Shown: positions 43,426 to 52,661 of the stretch, piece after piece
Layout: each line of letters begins with the position of its first letter
How positions within the stretch are numbered: position 1 is the first letter of the stretch
Made by a program: the position numbers and the translations under genes
The notes under the pieces: generated by a model
Database searches by the model: none
What the model saw: only the letters and a program-made list of their open reading frames with translations
Told to the model about the DNA's origin: nothing
NCBI RefSeq assembly: GCF_015711645.1
Contig: NZ_JABTEX010000001.1
Location: 2,389,278-2,453,277 of the forward strand
Reading direction: 5' to 3'
From: Planomonospora sp. ID82291
GTDB lineage: Bacteria; Actinomycetota; Actinomycetes; Streptosporangiales; Streptosporangiaceae
Length of the DNA stretch: 64,000 nt

Positions 43426-45276
43426 TCAGAACGCGTCCTCCGGGAGCTCCATCAGGTCCTGGCCGGTGGCGGCGAGGATGCGGCGCTCGGCGGAGATCCG
43501 GGGCAGCACGGTCTGGGCGAAGAAGGAGGCCGCGGCCACCTTGCCGGTGTAGAAGGACTTGTCGCTCCGGTCCGCGCCCGAGGCCGGCGCGATGTCGGCC
43601 GAGCCCAGCGCGGCCAGGGCGATCTCGGCCTGGCGCAGGAGCAGCCAGCCGATCACCAGGTCGCCCAGGGCGAGCAGGAACCGGGTGGTGTTGAGGCCGA
43701 CCTTGTAGACCTCCTTCGGGTCCTCCATCGAGCCGATCGCCCAGCCGGCCATCGTGTCGGCCATGGCCTTGACCTCGTCGGCGGCCTCGTCGAGCAGGGC
43801 GCGCTCCGCCTTCAGGCGGCCGTTGCCCGCCTCGGAGGCGGCGAAGGCCTTGACGTCGGCGTGCAGCGAGCCGAGCGCGGCGCCCTGGTTGCGCAGGACC
43901 TTGCGGAAGAACAGGTCCAGGCCCTGGATCGCGGTGGTGCCCTCGTAGAGGGAGTCGATCTTGGCGTCCCGGATGTACTGCTCGATCGGGTACTCCTGCA
44001 GGTAGCCGGAGCCGCCCAGGGTCTGCAGCGAACGGGAGAGCATCTCGTAGGAGCGCTCGGAGCCGACGCCCTTGACCAGCGGGAGCAGCAGGTCGTTCAT
44101 CGCCTCGGCGTGCTCGTCCCGGCGGCCCTCGAACTCGGCGATCTGCACCGCGTCCTGGTAGGTGGCGGTGAGCAGGACCAGCGCCCGCATGCCCTCGGCG
44201 TACGACTTCTGGAGCATGAGCTCGCGGCGGACGTCCGGGTGGTGCGTGACGGTCACGCGCGGGGCGGTCTTGTCGGCCATCTGGGTCAGGTCGGCGCCCT
44301 GCACGCGGGCTTTGGCGTACTCCAGCGCGTTGAGGTATCCGGTGGACAAGGTGGCGATCGCCTTGGTGCCCACCATCATGCGGGCCTGCTCGATGACGAG
44401 GAACATCTGCTTGATGCCCTCGTGCACGTCGCCGATCAGCGTGCCGATCGCCGGGTGCTTGTCGCCGAAGGTGAGCTCGCAGGTCGTGGAGACCTTCAGG
44501 CCCATCTTCTTCTCGACGTTGGTGACGTAGACGCCGTTGCGCTCGCCGAGCGCGCCGGTCTCCAGGTCCACGTGGTACTTCGGCACCAGGAACATCGACA
44601 GGCCCTTGGTGCCGGGGCCGTGGCCCTCGGGGCGGGCCAGCACGAGGTGGAAGATGTTCTCGGCCATGTCGTGCTCGGCGCTGGTGATGAAGCGCTTGAC
44701 GCCCTCGATGTGCCAGGTGCCGTCGGGCTGCTGCACGGCCCTGGCCCGGCCGGCGCCCACGTCGGAGCCCGCGTCGGGCTCGGTGAGCACCATGGTGGCG
44801 CCCCACTGGCGCTCGATGGCCAGCTCGGCGAAGCGCTTCTGCTCGTCGTTGCCGATGGTGTGCAGGATGTGGGCGAAGCCGGGGCCGCTGGAGTACATCC
44901 ACAGCGCCGGGTTGGAGCCGAGGATGAGCTCGGCCAGGGCCCACGCCACGCTGCGGGGCACGCCGGGGCCGCCCATCTCGGCGGGCAGGTCGAGGTTGGT
45001 CCAGCCGGCGTCGCGCATGGCGAAGTAGGACTTCTTGACGCCCTCGGGCATCGTCACCGCGCTGGTCGCCGCGTCGAACACCGGAGGCGTGCGGTCGCCC
45101 TCCTCGAAGGAGTCGGCGAGCACGCCGGTGGCCATCCGGTTGAGCTCCTCCAGCATGCTGCGGACGACGTCCTCGTCCAGGTCGGCGTAGCGACCTGTGC
45201 CCAGGATCTCCCGGCGTCCGAACATCTCGAAGAGATTGAACTCCAGGTCACGGATGTTGCTCTTGTAGTGGCCCAT
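43426..45276 (-). CDS. Acyl-CoA dehydrogenase, long FadE type
   Basis: FAD-dependent first enzyme of beta-oxidation, 616 residues, about 200 longer than classical enzymes and with an extra C-terminal domain as in actinobacterial FadE5-like proteins. Motifs: [19 protein letters not shown] (FAD and substrate contacts), [42 protein letters not shown], and [17 protein letters not shown] with the catalytic Glu. The ATG at 45276 opens [18 protein letters not shown]. Two operator-like sites upstream suggest control by a TetR-type lipid regulator. Confidence 0.95.
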   Translation of the reverse strand: MGHYKSNIRDLEFNLFEMFGRREILGTGRYADLDEDVVRSMLEELNRMATGVLADSFEEGDRTPPVFDAATSAVTMPEGVKKSYFAMRDAGWTNLDLPAEMGGPGVPRSVAWALAELILGSNPALWMYSSGPGFAHILHTIGNDEQKRFAELAIERQWGATMVLTEPDAGSDVGAGRARAVQQPDGTWHIEGVKRFITSAEHDMAENIFHLVLARPEGHGPGTKGLSMFLVPKYHVDLETGALGERNGVYVTNVEKKMGLKVSTTCELTFGDKHPAIGTLIGDVHEGIKQMFLVIEQARMMVGTKAIATLSTGYLNALEYAKARVQGADLTQMADKTAPRVTVTHHPDVRRELMLQKSYAEGMRALVLLTATYQDAVQIAEFEGRRDEHAEAMNDLLLPLVKGVGSERSYEMLSRSLQTLGGSGYLQEYPIEQYIRDAKIDSLYEGTTAIQGLDLFFRKVLRNQGAALGSLHADVKAFAASEAGNGRLKAERALLDEAADEVKAMADTMAGWAIGSMEDPKEVYKVGLNTTRFLLALGDLVIGWLLLRQAEIALAALGSADIAPASGADRSDKSFYTGKVAAASFFAQTVLPRISAERRILAATGQDLMELPEDAF

Positions 45277-45332
45277 GGGGTCTGCTCCTTGAAGCCGGGG
45301 ATCCGGGGTCGCGTGTACTCGGGACGGGCATG

Positions 45333-45373
45333 TACTCGCCAGTAACCTTACCGAGAATGCTACCCGCCGGTAA
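45333..45373 (-). promoter_or_regulatory. Two TTACYGGCGRGTA-type sites upstream of acyl-CoA dehydrogenase
   Basis: tactcgccagtaa (45333-45345) and tacccgccggtaa (45361-45373) are related imperfect palindromes 28 bases apart, 57-97 bases upstream of the start. On the coding strand they read TTACTGGCGAGTA and TTACCGGCGGGTA. Sites of this shape commonly precede fatty acid degradation genes of actinomycetes and bind TetR-family repressors. The regulator is not in the window. Confidence 0.7.
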
Positions 45374-45439
45374 CCGATGAAAAACAGACCCGACAGGGAC
45401 GTTTGTCACATGGTTATGGGGAAACAGGTGACCTTCATG

Positions 45440-45500
45440 GCCCTCCCCGGGTCCGGAGACCGTCCGGAGACTCCGGACGGTCTCCGGACCCGGGGAGGGC
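45440..45500. other. Perfect 29-base inverted repeat with 3-base loop
   Basis: The arms 45440-45468 (beginning gccctccccgggtccgga) and 45472-45500 are exactly complementary around gac. The structure stands between divergent genes, upstream of both, so it is not placed like an ordinary terminator and has no U-tract. Within the arms tccgga motifs recur. The remaining spacer to 45618 has no recognised element. Confidence 0.9.
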
Positions 45501-45618
45501 GACCGGTGGTCGTGCCGGTGGTCGTCGTGTTCTCCGGCCGCCTCGCGGTGTCGACGCTGATTGGCCGGTTCGGCGAGCTCTTCCGGGGCCGGGGCGGTCC
45601 CGGCGTAGGCTCGGCGGC

Positions 45619-46428
45619 ATGGAGGAGCGGGAGACGCCGGACGACCTGGACGAACGCTGGCGGACGGACCTGGCGGGGTGGGGCATCCCCGCCGAGATCG
45701 CGGCCGCGGCCCGGAGCGATCCGTGGGAGCACTCGCCCGCCCGGTTCGGTGAGCGCACCGACCGCGCGCTGGCCGTGCCCGAAGGTCCGACCCTGCTCCG
45801 GGCGGCCGAGGCGCTGCCGCCGGGAGGGAGCGTGCTGGACGTGGGCGCGGGCACCGGGGCGGCCTCCCTGCCGCTGGCCCGGCTGGGCGGGCTCATCGCG
45901 GTCGACACCTCCGCGGCGATGCTGGCCGAACTGGAGGTGCGCGCGGGCAGGCTGGGCGTGCCGGTACGGCCGGTCCTGGGCCGCTGGCCCGACGTCGCCG
46001 GTGAGACTCCGCCGGCCGACGTCGCGGTGGCCGCCCACGTCGTCTACAACGTGCCGGACCTGTCCGCCTTCCTGGCCGCGCTGACCGCCCACGCCCGTCA
46101 CCGGGTCGTCCTGGAGCTCACCCACCGGCACCCGATGAGCTGGCTCAGCCCTCTCTGGGCGCACTTCCACGGGCTCGTCCGGCCGACGCGGCCCACCGCC
46201 GACGACGTGGCCGCGCTCGCCCGGCGGCTGGGGTACGGCGTGCGGCAGGAGGAGCGTCCGGCCCCGCTGCCCCGTTTCCCGAGCCTGGAGGCGATGGCCG
46301 AGAGCGCCTGCCGTCGGCTCTGCCTCGACCCCGCGCGGGCGGAGGAGGTCGTCGCGGCGGCGGTCGAGCTGGACATGTGGCCGGTGCTCAGGGACCGGTG
46401 GGTCACGCTCTGGTGGGACACGGCATAA
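45619..46428 (+). CDS. SAM-dependent methyltransferase, class I
   Basis: A 269-residue methyltransferase. SVLDVGAGTGAASLPLARLG is the SAM-binding motif I, followed by LIAVDTSAAMLAELE (acidic ribose contact) and VAVAAHVVYNVPDLSAFLAA (motif IV region). The C-terminal part (HRHPMSWLSPLWAHFHGLVR, LPRFPSLEAMAES) is a substrate domain not tied to a known subfamily. The ATG at 45619 is used. Substrate unknown. It stands alone, divergent from the acyl-CoA dehydrogenase gene. Confidence 0.88.
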   Translation: MEERETPDDLDERWRTDLAGWGIPAEIAAAARSDPWEHSPARFGERTDRALAVPEGPTLLRAAEALPPGGSVLDVGAGTGAASLPLARLGGLIAVDTSAAMLAELEVRAGRLGVPVRPVLGRWPDVAGETPPADVAVAAHVVYNVPDLSAFLAALTAHARHRVVLELTHRHPMSWLSPLWAHFHGLVRPTRPTADDVAALARRLGYGVRQEERPAPLPRFPSLEAMAESACRRLCLDPARAEEVVAAAVELDMWPVLRDRWVTLWWDTA

Positions 46429-46498
46429 CCGTCATCGGCATTTCGGTGGTTACGTAACCGCCTTGACGGTTTAGATGGTGTCGAGGTTGGCTGTGCGC

Positions 46499-46885
46499 AT
46501 GATTGCGATCGACTACGTCACCTTCGACTGCGCCCGGCCGTACGAACTGGCGGCCTTCTGGCGCGAGGCCACGGGCTTCGAATTCTCCCCGGGGACCGGC
46601 GCGGACGACGACGAGGTCCTCCTGTGCGGCACGGTCAACCTGCTGTTCATCCGGGTCCCCGAGGGCAAGGCGGTCAAGAACCGCGTGCACCTGGACGTCA
46701 CCGGCTCCGAGGGCTCCACCCGCGACCGGGAGGTCGAGCGGCTGCTCGCCCTCGGGGCCGCGGTCCAGTCCGACCGGCGCGCCCCCGACGGCTCCGGTTG
46801 GGTGACCATGCTCGACCCCGAGGGCAACGAGTTCTGCGTCTGCCGGAGCCAGGCCGAGGCCTCCGGCGCGGCCGGGGCGGAGTAG
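46499..46885 (+). CDS. VOC/glyoxalase-like superfamily protein
   Basis: A 128-residue protein with the paired beta-alpha-beta-beta-beta modules of the vicinal oxygen chelate fold: IAIDYVTFDCARPYELAAFW, REATGFEF, VNLLFIRVPEGKAVKNRVHL and GWVTMLDPEGNEFCVCR. The VHLDV and NEFCV positions are those of the metal-binding His/Glu. Members include glyoxalase, resistance and hydrolase-like proteins; the function here is unknown. The ATG at 46499 is preferred over a GTG six bases upstream. Confidence 0.87.
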   Translation: MIAIDYVTFDCARPYELAAFWREATGFEFSPGTGADDDEVLLCGTVNLLFIRVPEGKAVKNRVHLDVTGSEGSTRDREVERLLALGAAVQSDRRAPDGSGWVTMLDPEGNEFCVCRSQAEASGAAGAE

Positions 46886-46908
46886 CCGCGGGGACGGGCC
46901 CGCCCGCC

Positions 46909-46968
46909 GCGGTCCGTCCCGCGGTCCGTCCCGCGGTCCGTCCCGCGGTCCGTCCCGCGGTCCGTCCC
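46909..46968. repeat. 12-base tandem repeat, five copies
   Basis: Five exact contiguous copies of gcggtccgtccc follow the VOC gene stop by 23 bases, in a convergent spacer with the next gene. Confidence 0.93.
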
Positions 46969-47051
46969 GCGCCGAGCGGGACGGCCTCGGGGATCGTCCC
47001 CCCGCGCGGTCCCCGGGGACCCGTTCGGCGGTCCCTCGGGGGAACGCCCGC

Positions 47052-47519
47052 TCAGTGGCCGCGGGGCAGGGACGCCTGCCTGCGCCCCCCGAGGACCAGG
47101 GCGAGCACCGCGGTGACCAGGTAGACCGCGACGCCGCCCTGGAGCGCGTCCAGGGCCGCGCTGAACGGGCCCTCGCGGTCGACGAGGAGCTGGACCGGGT
47201 ACATCAGCACGGCGGAGCCGAGCGCGGGGTACAGCGAGAAGCGCCAGGGGTGGTTGCGCGCCCACTGGCGGGCCGACCGGGTCACCCGGTCGGCGACGTC
47301 CGGCCTGGTGACCGAGCCGACCGCCGCGACCATCGAGAACAGGCTGATCCCGAGGCACAGGGCCCAGGTCAGGCTGGCGTCGCCCGGCAGGACGGCCCCC
47401 AGGATGAGGCTGGTGGCCGTCGCCGTGCCGCCGGTCGCCGCCGCGGCCTTCCAGGGGGCGCCGCGCAGGGCCGCGCCGGACAGGGACATCTCGTCACGTC
47501 GAGTCAGTTCCTCTTTCAT
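47052..47519 (-). CDS. Small integral membrane protein of unknown function
   Basis: A 155-residue protein with about four hydrophobic segments (TATATSLILGAVLPG, LTWALCLGISLFSMVAAVGS, LYPALGSAVLMYPVQLLV, GGVAVYLVTAVLALVLGG) and a basic loop RVTRSARQWARNHPWR. No family recognised. The ATG at 47519 has GGAGG only one base upstream, which is close; an internal ATG eleven codons later (MSLSGAALRG) is an alternative start. Confidence 0.7.
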   Translation of the reverse strand: MKEELTRRDEMSLSGAALRGAPWKAAAATGGTATATSLILGAVLPGDASLTWALCLGISLFSMVAAVGSVTRPDVADRVTRSARQWARNHPWRFSLYPALGSAVLMYPVQLLVDREGPFSAALDALQGGVAVYLVTAVLALVLGGRRQASLPRGH

Positions 47520-47632
47520 GCCTCCAGGCTGCCCTTCCGGCCCCCTTGCGCACATCGGGGGGCGACCCTGATTCCTCCCCTACCTGCGGACGCGTCCGGC
47601 CTCGGGATCTCCGCCGATCCGGCCCGTGCCGG

Positions 47633-47700
47633 GAACGTCCGGGGCCGGCCGGGAGACGCCGCCCGTGAACGTCTGGGGCCGTCCGGGAGACGCCGCCCGC
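47633..47700. repeat. 34-base unit repeated twice
   Basis: Units 47633-47666 and 47667-47700 differ at only a few bases (core gggagacgccgcccg). They lie in the 318-base divergent spacer 47520-47837, which must also hold both promoters. cgctttttcgaaag follows directly. No gene seen. Confidence 0.85.
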
Positions 47701-47837
47701 TTTTTCGAAAGAATGTGCGAGTTGTCCGTGCGGGGCGGCCGGAGACGGGATAGCGTTGGGGCCGTCGGACGTCGGGCGCCCCCCTTCGGCATTCACCGAG
47801 CCTCACCGGGCTCCACCGAGCTTCACCAGGGGGATCG

Positions 47838-48062
47838 ATGCTCGCCCTCGCTCGCTGGCAGCGGGTCGCGGTGGTCGCGCTGCTCATCCTGCCGATCCTC
47901 GTGATCGTCCTGCTCTCCGTGCCGGTCTGGATGTCCTGGCCCTGGCTGCAGGCCGAGCGCCGGGCGGACGTGCTCGCCCTGGTCGAGAAGCTCACCGCCT
48001 GCCTCCGGGCGTTCGTCCGGGCCGACCGGCTCGCCTCCGGCGAGCCCGAACGCCGCCGATAG
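47838..48062 (+). CDS. Small single-span membrane protein
   Basis: A 74-residue peptide: a short basic N-terminus, one strong hydrophobic helix (VAVVALLILPILVIVLLSVPVW), then a charged helix (LQAERRADVLALVEKLTACL) and a basic end. The ATG at 47838 follows agggggatcg. The stop is two bases before an in-frame alternative start of the acetyltransferase, so the two are probably co-transcribed. No homologue known to me. Confidence 0.7.
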   Translation: MLALARWQRVAVVALLILPILVIVLLSVPVWMSWPWLQAERRADVLALVEKLTACLRAFVRADRLASGEPERRR

Positions 48063-48072
48063 GGTGATCACC

Positions 48073-48534
48073 ATGCCGGTGACCTTCCGCCCCGCCCGTT
48101 CCGCCGACCTCCCCCACGTCGTGGCCATGATCGCCGACGACGCCATCGCCGCCGCCCGCACGGGCGCCTACGGCGACGAGCACCGCGCCGCCTTCGCCGC
48201 CATCGAGGCCGACCCGAACAACGAGCTGATCGTGGCCGAGCAGGACGGGGAGATCGTGGGAACCCTGCAGCTGACCTACATCCCGGGGATCTCCCGGCGC
48301 GGGGCCTGGCGCCTGCAGATCGAGGCCGTACGGATCACCGCCGCCCTGCGCGGGCGGGGGCTCGGCCGGACGATGATGGCGTGGGCGATCGAGCGGGGCC
48401 GGGCGCGCGGCTGCACGACGGTCCAGCTCACCACCGACAAGGCGCGCAAGGACGCCCACCGGTTCTACGAGTCCCTCGGCTTCGCCGCCTCCCACGAGGG
48501 CTACAAGCTCGACCTCGCGGGACGGAACGGCTAG
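48073..48534 (+). CDS. GNAT-family N-acetyltransferase
   Basis: A 153-residue acetyl-CoA dependent acetyltransferase. It has the N-terminal VTFRPARSADLPHVVAMI, central strand ELIVAEQDGEIVGTLQLTYI, and the acetyl-CoA loop VRITAALRGRGLGRTMMAWA (R-x-x-G-x-G/A pattern), ending RFYESLGFAASHEGYKLDL with the C-terminal Tyr strand. Substrate unknown. The ATG at 48073 is used, preceded by agggtgatc; a GTG at 48064 would add three residues. Confidence 0.92.
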   Translation: MPVTFRPARSADLPHVVAMIADDAIAAARTGAYGDEHRAAFAAIEADPNNELIVAEQDGEIVGTLQLTYIPGISRRGAWRLQIEAVRITAALRGRGLGRTMMAWAIERGRARGCTTVQLTTDKARKDAHRFYESLGFAASHEGYKLDLAGRNG

Positions 48535-48600
48535 CCGGTCCGCGGACGCGGAGCCGTGGAGACCCCGCGCTCCGCGGGCCCGGCCCCGCAGGGCGCGGCC

Positions 48601-50604
48601 TCACGCCGGGGCGATCTCCACCAGGTTGTCGTGGTAGGTCGCGCCCCGGCCCAGATCGGCGTCGCGTTCGGCCACCACGGCGTTGACCGTCGACCCGCCC
48701 GGACTGAGCTTGCGCCAGTGCCCCTTGACCGACGCCACCACGCCGGGCCGCACGCTCTCGGTGACCTCCACCTCGGCCTCGAAGGCGCCGCCGTCGTTGA
48801 AGACGCGGGCCCGCACGCCGTCGGCCAGGCCCCGCGCCGCCGCGTCGGCCGGGTTCACCAGGACCCGGGGGCCCTTCGAGCGCCGCCGCAGCTCGGGATT
48901 GTTGCCGAAGGTGGTGTTCAGCGAGGTGTGGGACGCCGGGGTGACCAGGGTCAGCGGATACGCCTCCCGCGGAGCCGTGGCCGTGTGCGGCGGGACGTAG
49001 GCCGTCCCCCGGGGGAAGCGCAGCCGGCCCGAGGGGGTGGGGAACCCCTCGGCGAAGGGCAGGAACGGCCGCGGCACGTTCAGCCGGACCCAGCCCTCCT
49101 TGCGGAGCCGGTCCACCGTGATCCCGTCCAGGGACGGGTGGCCGGAGGAGAGCAGCTGCTCGGCCAGCTCCAGGTCGGAGTCGAACAGCGACGGCTCGGT
49201 CAGGCCCATGTGCCGGGCCAGCCGGCGGAACGTCTCGGTGGTGGACAGGCACTCGCCCGGCGGCGGGACGGCCGGCTCGTTCCACAGCAGGTACATGTGG
49301 CCGTAGCCGGCGTGCAGGTCCGGGTGCTCGGTCTGCATCGTCGCGGGGAGCACGAGGTCGGCGTAGTCGACGGTGTCGGTCGCGAACTGCTCCATCACGA
49401 CCGTGAACAGGTCCTCGCGCAGCAGCCGCTCGCGGATGCGGTTCTGGTCGGGGGAGGAGCCCACCGGGTTGGCGCCGTAGACCCACAGGCACTTGACCGA
49501 CTCGTCCAGCTCGCTCGCGAGCCGGGTCATGGTGAGCGTGCGGACCGGCCGGGCCAGCAGGTCGTCGCGGGTGTCGATGTCCAGGTGGATGTGGCCGCTG
49601 GTGGAGTAGGCGATCCCGCCGCCGGGCCGGCGCCAGTCGCCGGTCACCGCGGGGATCGCCGCGAGCGCTCGCAGCGCCGCCCCGCCGCCCGCGTGCCGCT
49701 GGATCCCCATCGTGGCGCGGATGCCGGTGGGCCGGGTGCGGGCCAGGCGCAGGCCCAGGGCCCGGACGTCCTCCTCGGGCAGGCCGGTGATCTCCGCCAC
49801 CCGCTCCGGGGGGTGGCGGAGGATCTCCTCGCGGAACGCCTCCCAGCCCTCGGTGTGCCGCTCCAGGTAGTCGCGGTCCTCCGCGCCCTCGGCCAGCACG
49901 ACGTGGAGCAGCCCGAGCGCCAGGGCCGCGTCGGTGCCCGGCCGGATCGGCAGGTGCTCGTCGGCCTGCTCGGCGGTGCGGGTCCGGATCGGGTCGATCG
50001 CCACCACGTGGGCCCCGGCCGCGCGGGCGTCCTGGACGAACTTCCACAGGTGGTGCCCGCTGGTCAGCGTGTTGGTGCCCCAGAGCAGGATCAGCCTCGA
50101 CGAGGCGAAGTCCTCGGGGTCCATGCCGCCGGGGGTGCCGTTGACCTCCGTCAGGCCCGCGTTGCCCGCCGCCGAGCAGATGTTCAGGTGGTGCCGGGAC
50201 GCGCCGAGCGCGTTCCAGAACCGGCGGCCCGCCACGCCCTCGCAGCCCTGCAGGTAGCCGAGGCTCCCGGTGCCGTTGTAGGGCCAGATCGCCTCGCCGC
50301 CGTGCTCGTCGACGATCGCGCGCAGCCGTACGGAGATCTCCTCCAGGGCCTCGTCCCAGGTGATCCGCTCGAACGCGCCCGAGCCCTTGGGCCCGACGCG
50401 CCGCATCGGGTGCAGCAGGCGGTCGGCCGCCCGGGTGTGCTCCAGGTAGCGGTTGACCTTCACGCACAGCGCGCCGCGCGTGTAGGGGTGGTCGGGGTTG
50501 CCGCGCATCTTCACGGCCTGGCCGCCGGCGACCGTCACCACCCACGAGCACGTGTCCGGGCAGTCCAGCGGACACGCCCCCAGAATCTGCAGTTCACCCG
50601 ACAT
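48601..50604 (-). CDS. Molybdopterin-dependent oxidoreductase with N-terminal 4Fe-4S site
   Basis: A 667-residue member of the DMSO reductase/formate dehydrogenase superfamily. The cluster motif is visible as GACPLDCPDTCSW (Cys 11, 15, 19) and GALCVK. LLWGTNTLTSGHHLWKFVQD, VVAIDPIRTRTAEQADEHLP, the RPGTDAALALGLLHV loop and the C-terminal NTTFGNNPELRRR domain bind the bis-MGD cofactor. No Tat signal is present and no electron-transfer subunit is adjacent, so it is probably a stand-alone cytoplasmic enzyme with unknown substrate. ATG at 50604. Confidence 0.92.
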   Translation of the reverse strand: MSGELQILGACPLDCPDTCSWVVTVAGGQAVKMRGNPDHPYTRGALCVKVNRYLEHTRAADRLLHPMRRVGPKGSGAFERITWDEALEEISVRLRAIVDEHGGEAIWPYNGTGSLGYLQGCEGVAGRRFWNALGASRHHLNICSAAGNAGLTEVNGTPGGMDPEDFASSRLILLWGTNTLTSGHHLWKFVQDARAAGAHVVAIDPIRTRTAEQADEHLPIRPGTDAALALGLLHVVLAEGAEDRDYLERHTEGWEAFREEILRHPPERVAEITGLPEEDVRALGLRLARTRPTGIRATMGIQRHAGGGAALRALAAIPAVTGDWRRPGGGIAYSTSGHIHLDIDTRDDLLARPVRTLTMTRLASELDESVKCLWVYGANPVGSSPDQNRIRERLLREDLFTVVMEQFATDTVDYADLVLPATMQTEHPDLHAGYGHMYLLWNEPAVPPPGECLSTTETFRRLARHMGLTEPSLFDSDLELAEQLLSSGHPSLDGITVDRLRKEGWVRLNVPRPFLPFAEGFPTPSGRLRFPRGTAYVPPHTATAPREAYPLTLVTPASHTSLNTTFGNNPELRRRSKGPRVLVNPADAAARGLADGVRARVFNDGGAFEAEVEVTESVRPGVVASVKGHWRKLSPGGSTVNAVVAERDADLGRGATYHDNLVEIAPA

Positions 50605-50642
50605 GAGCCCGACTGTAGCCGCGGACGCCGCACGGGTGGGAA

Positions 50643-50674
50643 AAGGGGGTACGGCCGTCCGGCCGTACCCCCTT
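50643..50674 (-). terminator. Intrinsic terminator of the M28 peptidase gene
   Basis: A 14-base perfect stem (aagggggtacggcc / ggccgtaccccctt) with a 4-base loop is followed, on the minus strand, by TTTT. It lies 15-46 bases after the peptidase stop and before the oxidoreductase start. Confidence 0.9.
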
Positions 50675-50688
50675 CCTGTGGTCGTCCG

Positions 50689-52296
50689 CTACGCGGGCGC
50701 GTCCGCGTGGCCGTGGCCGTGGTCGTGGCCGAGGTCGTGGTCGTGGCCGAGGTCGAGGCCGCCCCCGCCGGAGGCCGTCCGGCCGGAGCCCCCGCCCGGG
50801 GCGGCTCGGCCGGAGCGCGTGCCGCCGGGCAGGACCGGGCTGTAGGCGTAGGTGAACGCCGCGGTGGCGATGGCCCCGCTGTTCACCCGCAGGGCCTTGT
50901 CGCTGACGTTGCCGATGGTGTCGCAGGCCTTGTGGTAGCACGCGTCGTACGCGACCCCGGCCCGGCCGCCGAACTTCGCGGCCTCCGCCGCGGTCTTGAC
51001 GCCCTCGGCGCCGGTGAACAGCCCGCCCGCGGGGATGCCCGCCGCGATGAAGGGGCCGTAGTCGGAGCGGCCGGTGAAGTCGGTCCCGGTGTACGGCTGG
51101 CGGACGGCCCTGAAGTACGACGCGAAGAGCTTCTCGATCGTGTCCGAGCCCGCCGGACCGGCCGGGGAGCCGGTCCGGTCCGAGTCGTCGCCGTCGTAGA
51201 CGCCGAAGACGTGGTTCGGGGACGCGATCATGTCGAAGTTCAGGTAGAGCCTGATCCGGGCCTTCTCCGCGGCGGTCAGCTCCGCCATGTAGTGCTTGGA
51301 GCCGAGCAGGCCCAGCTCCTCGGCGCCCCAGAAGGCGAAGCGCAGCCGGTTCCTCGTCTGCAGGCCCCCGGCCTGGATCGCGGTCTCCAGCACGCCCGCG
51401 CTGCCCGAGCCGTTGTCGTTGATGCCGGGGCCCTCCGGGACGCTGTCCAGGTGCGCGCCGAGCATGACGACCTTGCCCGGGTCGCCCCAGCGGCTCTCGG
51501 CCAGCACGTTGTGCGTCCTGCGCTTCGGGTCGCCCTCGGTGCGCGCGGTGAGGGTCACCACCGTCCCGGCGGCGGCCAGCTCCCTGCCGACCGCGAACGT
51601 GGTCCCGACGACCGGGAGGTTCACGGTCGTCCCGCCGAGGGTGCCGCCGAGCAGGCCCCGCCGGTCGGCCGTGCCCGTGCCGGCCTGCCCCTCGTTGAAG
51701 ATGATCACGGCGCGGGCCCCGGCGGCCTGCGCGTTCTCCGCCTTGACCTGGAAACTGCAGGTGCCGCGCTGCAGGAGCGCGATGTTGCCCGGAACGAAGC
51801 GGGCGAAGTCGGCGGCCTCGCAGCCGGAGGTGGAGCCGCCGGCGGTCGCGGGCGCCGGCAGCTTCACGTCCACGGCCTGGACCGCGGCGGTGACGCTGCC
51901 CGACCCGGAGTACGTCATGACCCGGAAGTGGGTCATGCGGGTGTAGGCCTTCGCGGTGGGGGCGACCCGGCGCATCGTGGTCGCGGTGATCTCACGGAAG
52001 AAGGGGAACTCGAACTCCTGCAGGGTGACCCGGTAGCCGGCCGCGCGCAGCCGGTCGGCCACGTAGCCGGCCGACGCGTCGTAGCCGGAGGTCCCCGCCG
52101 CACGGGTGCCGCCGTTCGCGTCGGCGATCTCCTGGAACCGCTGCAGATGCCGCTTGACGGCGGGGGCCTTGACCGCCTGGCTGAGCGTCCGGGGATCCGG
52201 GGCGGCGCCGGCCGGGGCGGCGGAGACGACGGGCAGGACCACGGCCGAAACCGCGGTGGCGGCGGCCAGCAGGCCCCTGTACGCGCGCGTGCGCAT
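50689..52296 (-). CDS. Secreted M28-family aminopeptidase with PA domain and His-rich tail
   Basis: A 535-residue zinc aminopeptidase. A Sec signal (GLLAAATAVSAVVLPVVSAA with an AGA cleavage region) opens the protein. A PA domain insert (about 120-250; NIALLQRGTCSFQVKAENAQ) precedes the di-zinc core: GAHLDSV, INDNGSG, WGAEELG with catalytic Glu, LNFDMIASP and CYHKACD. The C-terminal 40 residues are Gly-rich and end GHDHDLGHDHGHGHADAPA, six His in fifteen residues, encoded by a short tandem repeat; this tail could bind metal. ATG at 52296. Confidence 0.93.
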   Translation of the reverse strand: MRTRAYRGLLAAATAVSAVVLPVVSAAPAGAAPDPRTLSQAVKAPAVKRHLQRFQEIADANGGTRAAGTSGYDASAGYVADRLRAAGYRVTLQEFEFPFFREITATTMRRVAPTAKAYTRMTHFRVMTYSGSGSVTAAVQAVDVKLPAPATAGGSTSGCEAADFARFVPGNIALLQRGTCSFQVKAENAQAAGARAVIIFNEGQAGTGTADRRGLLGGTLGGTTVNLPVVGTTFAVGRELAAAGTVVTLTARTEGDPKRRTHNVLAESRWGDPGKVVMLGAHLDSVPEGPGINDNGSGSAGVLETAIQAGGLQTRNRLRFAFWGAEELGLLGSKHYMAELTAAEKARIRLYLNFDMIASPNHVFGVYDGDDSDRTGSPAGPAGSDTIEKLFASYFRAVRQPYTGTDFTGRSDYGPFIAAGIPAGGLFTGAEGVKTAAEAAKFGGRAGVAYDACYHKACDTIGNVSDKALRVNSGAIATAAFTYAYSPVLPGGTRSGRAAPGGGSGRTASGGGGLDLGHDHDLGHDHGHGHADAPA

Positions 52297-52400
52297 GCGG
52301 AACTCCTCCTCTGAACCAGTGGAGCGGGGAAATCCCCGTGATCACGATCAAGCGGGACATGTCCGGGGCGAATGGAACCTGATTAGCGTTTCTCGACTTT

Positions 52401-52425
52401 TGTTATCGAACCGGGTCAGATAACA
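52401..52425 (+). promoter_or_regulatory. TGTTATC-N11-GATAACA dyad
   Basis: Seven-base perfect arms separated by 11 bases lie in the 365-base divergent spacer 52297-52661, in its most AT-rich part. The spacing fits a dimeric regulator. It could control the M28 peptidase, the flippase gene or both. The rest of the spacer shows no gene. Confidence 0.5.
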
Positions 52426-52661
52426 GGTGATACTGCAGGTGGCAGGGCATGGGACGAGCTTTCCAGGTCGGTCCCGGAGCGGCCCGCCGATCGCGCGAAC
52501 CGGCGGGTCAATTCTCCGTCTCGGACGGGTGCAGGCCGTCTCCGGCGGCCGTTCCGGGCGGGACCGTGGAGGCCGGTGGGATAGGAGCGGCCGCGTCCGT
52601 GGAGACTGGAAGGAAAGATCGGTGACGCGGATCTAGTACGAAACAGGCAGAATCGCAGGCG

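Noticed and set aside
48556..52314. A plus-strand open frame of more than 1200 codons opposite the oxidoreductase and peptidase genes
   Set aside because: It is the antisense shadow of two well-supported genes; its composition (Arg/Gly/Val/Asp-rich, no domains) is typical of reverse frames in very GC-rich DNA.
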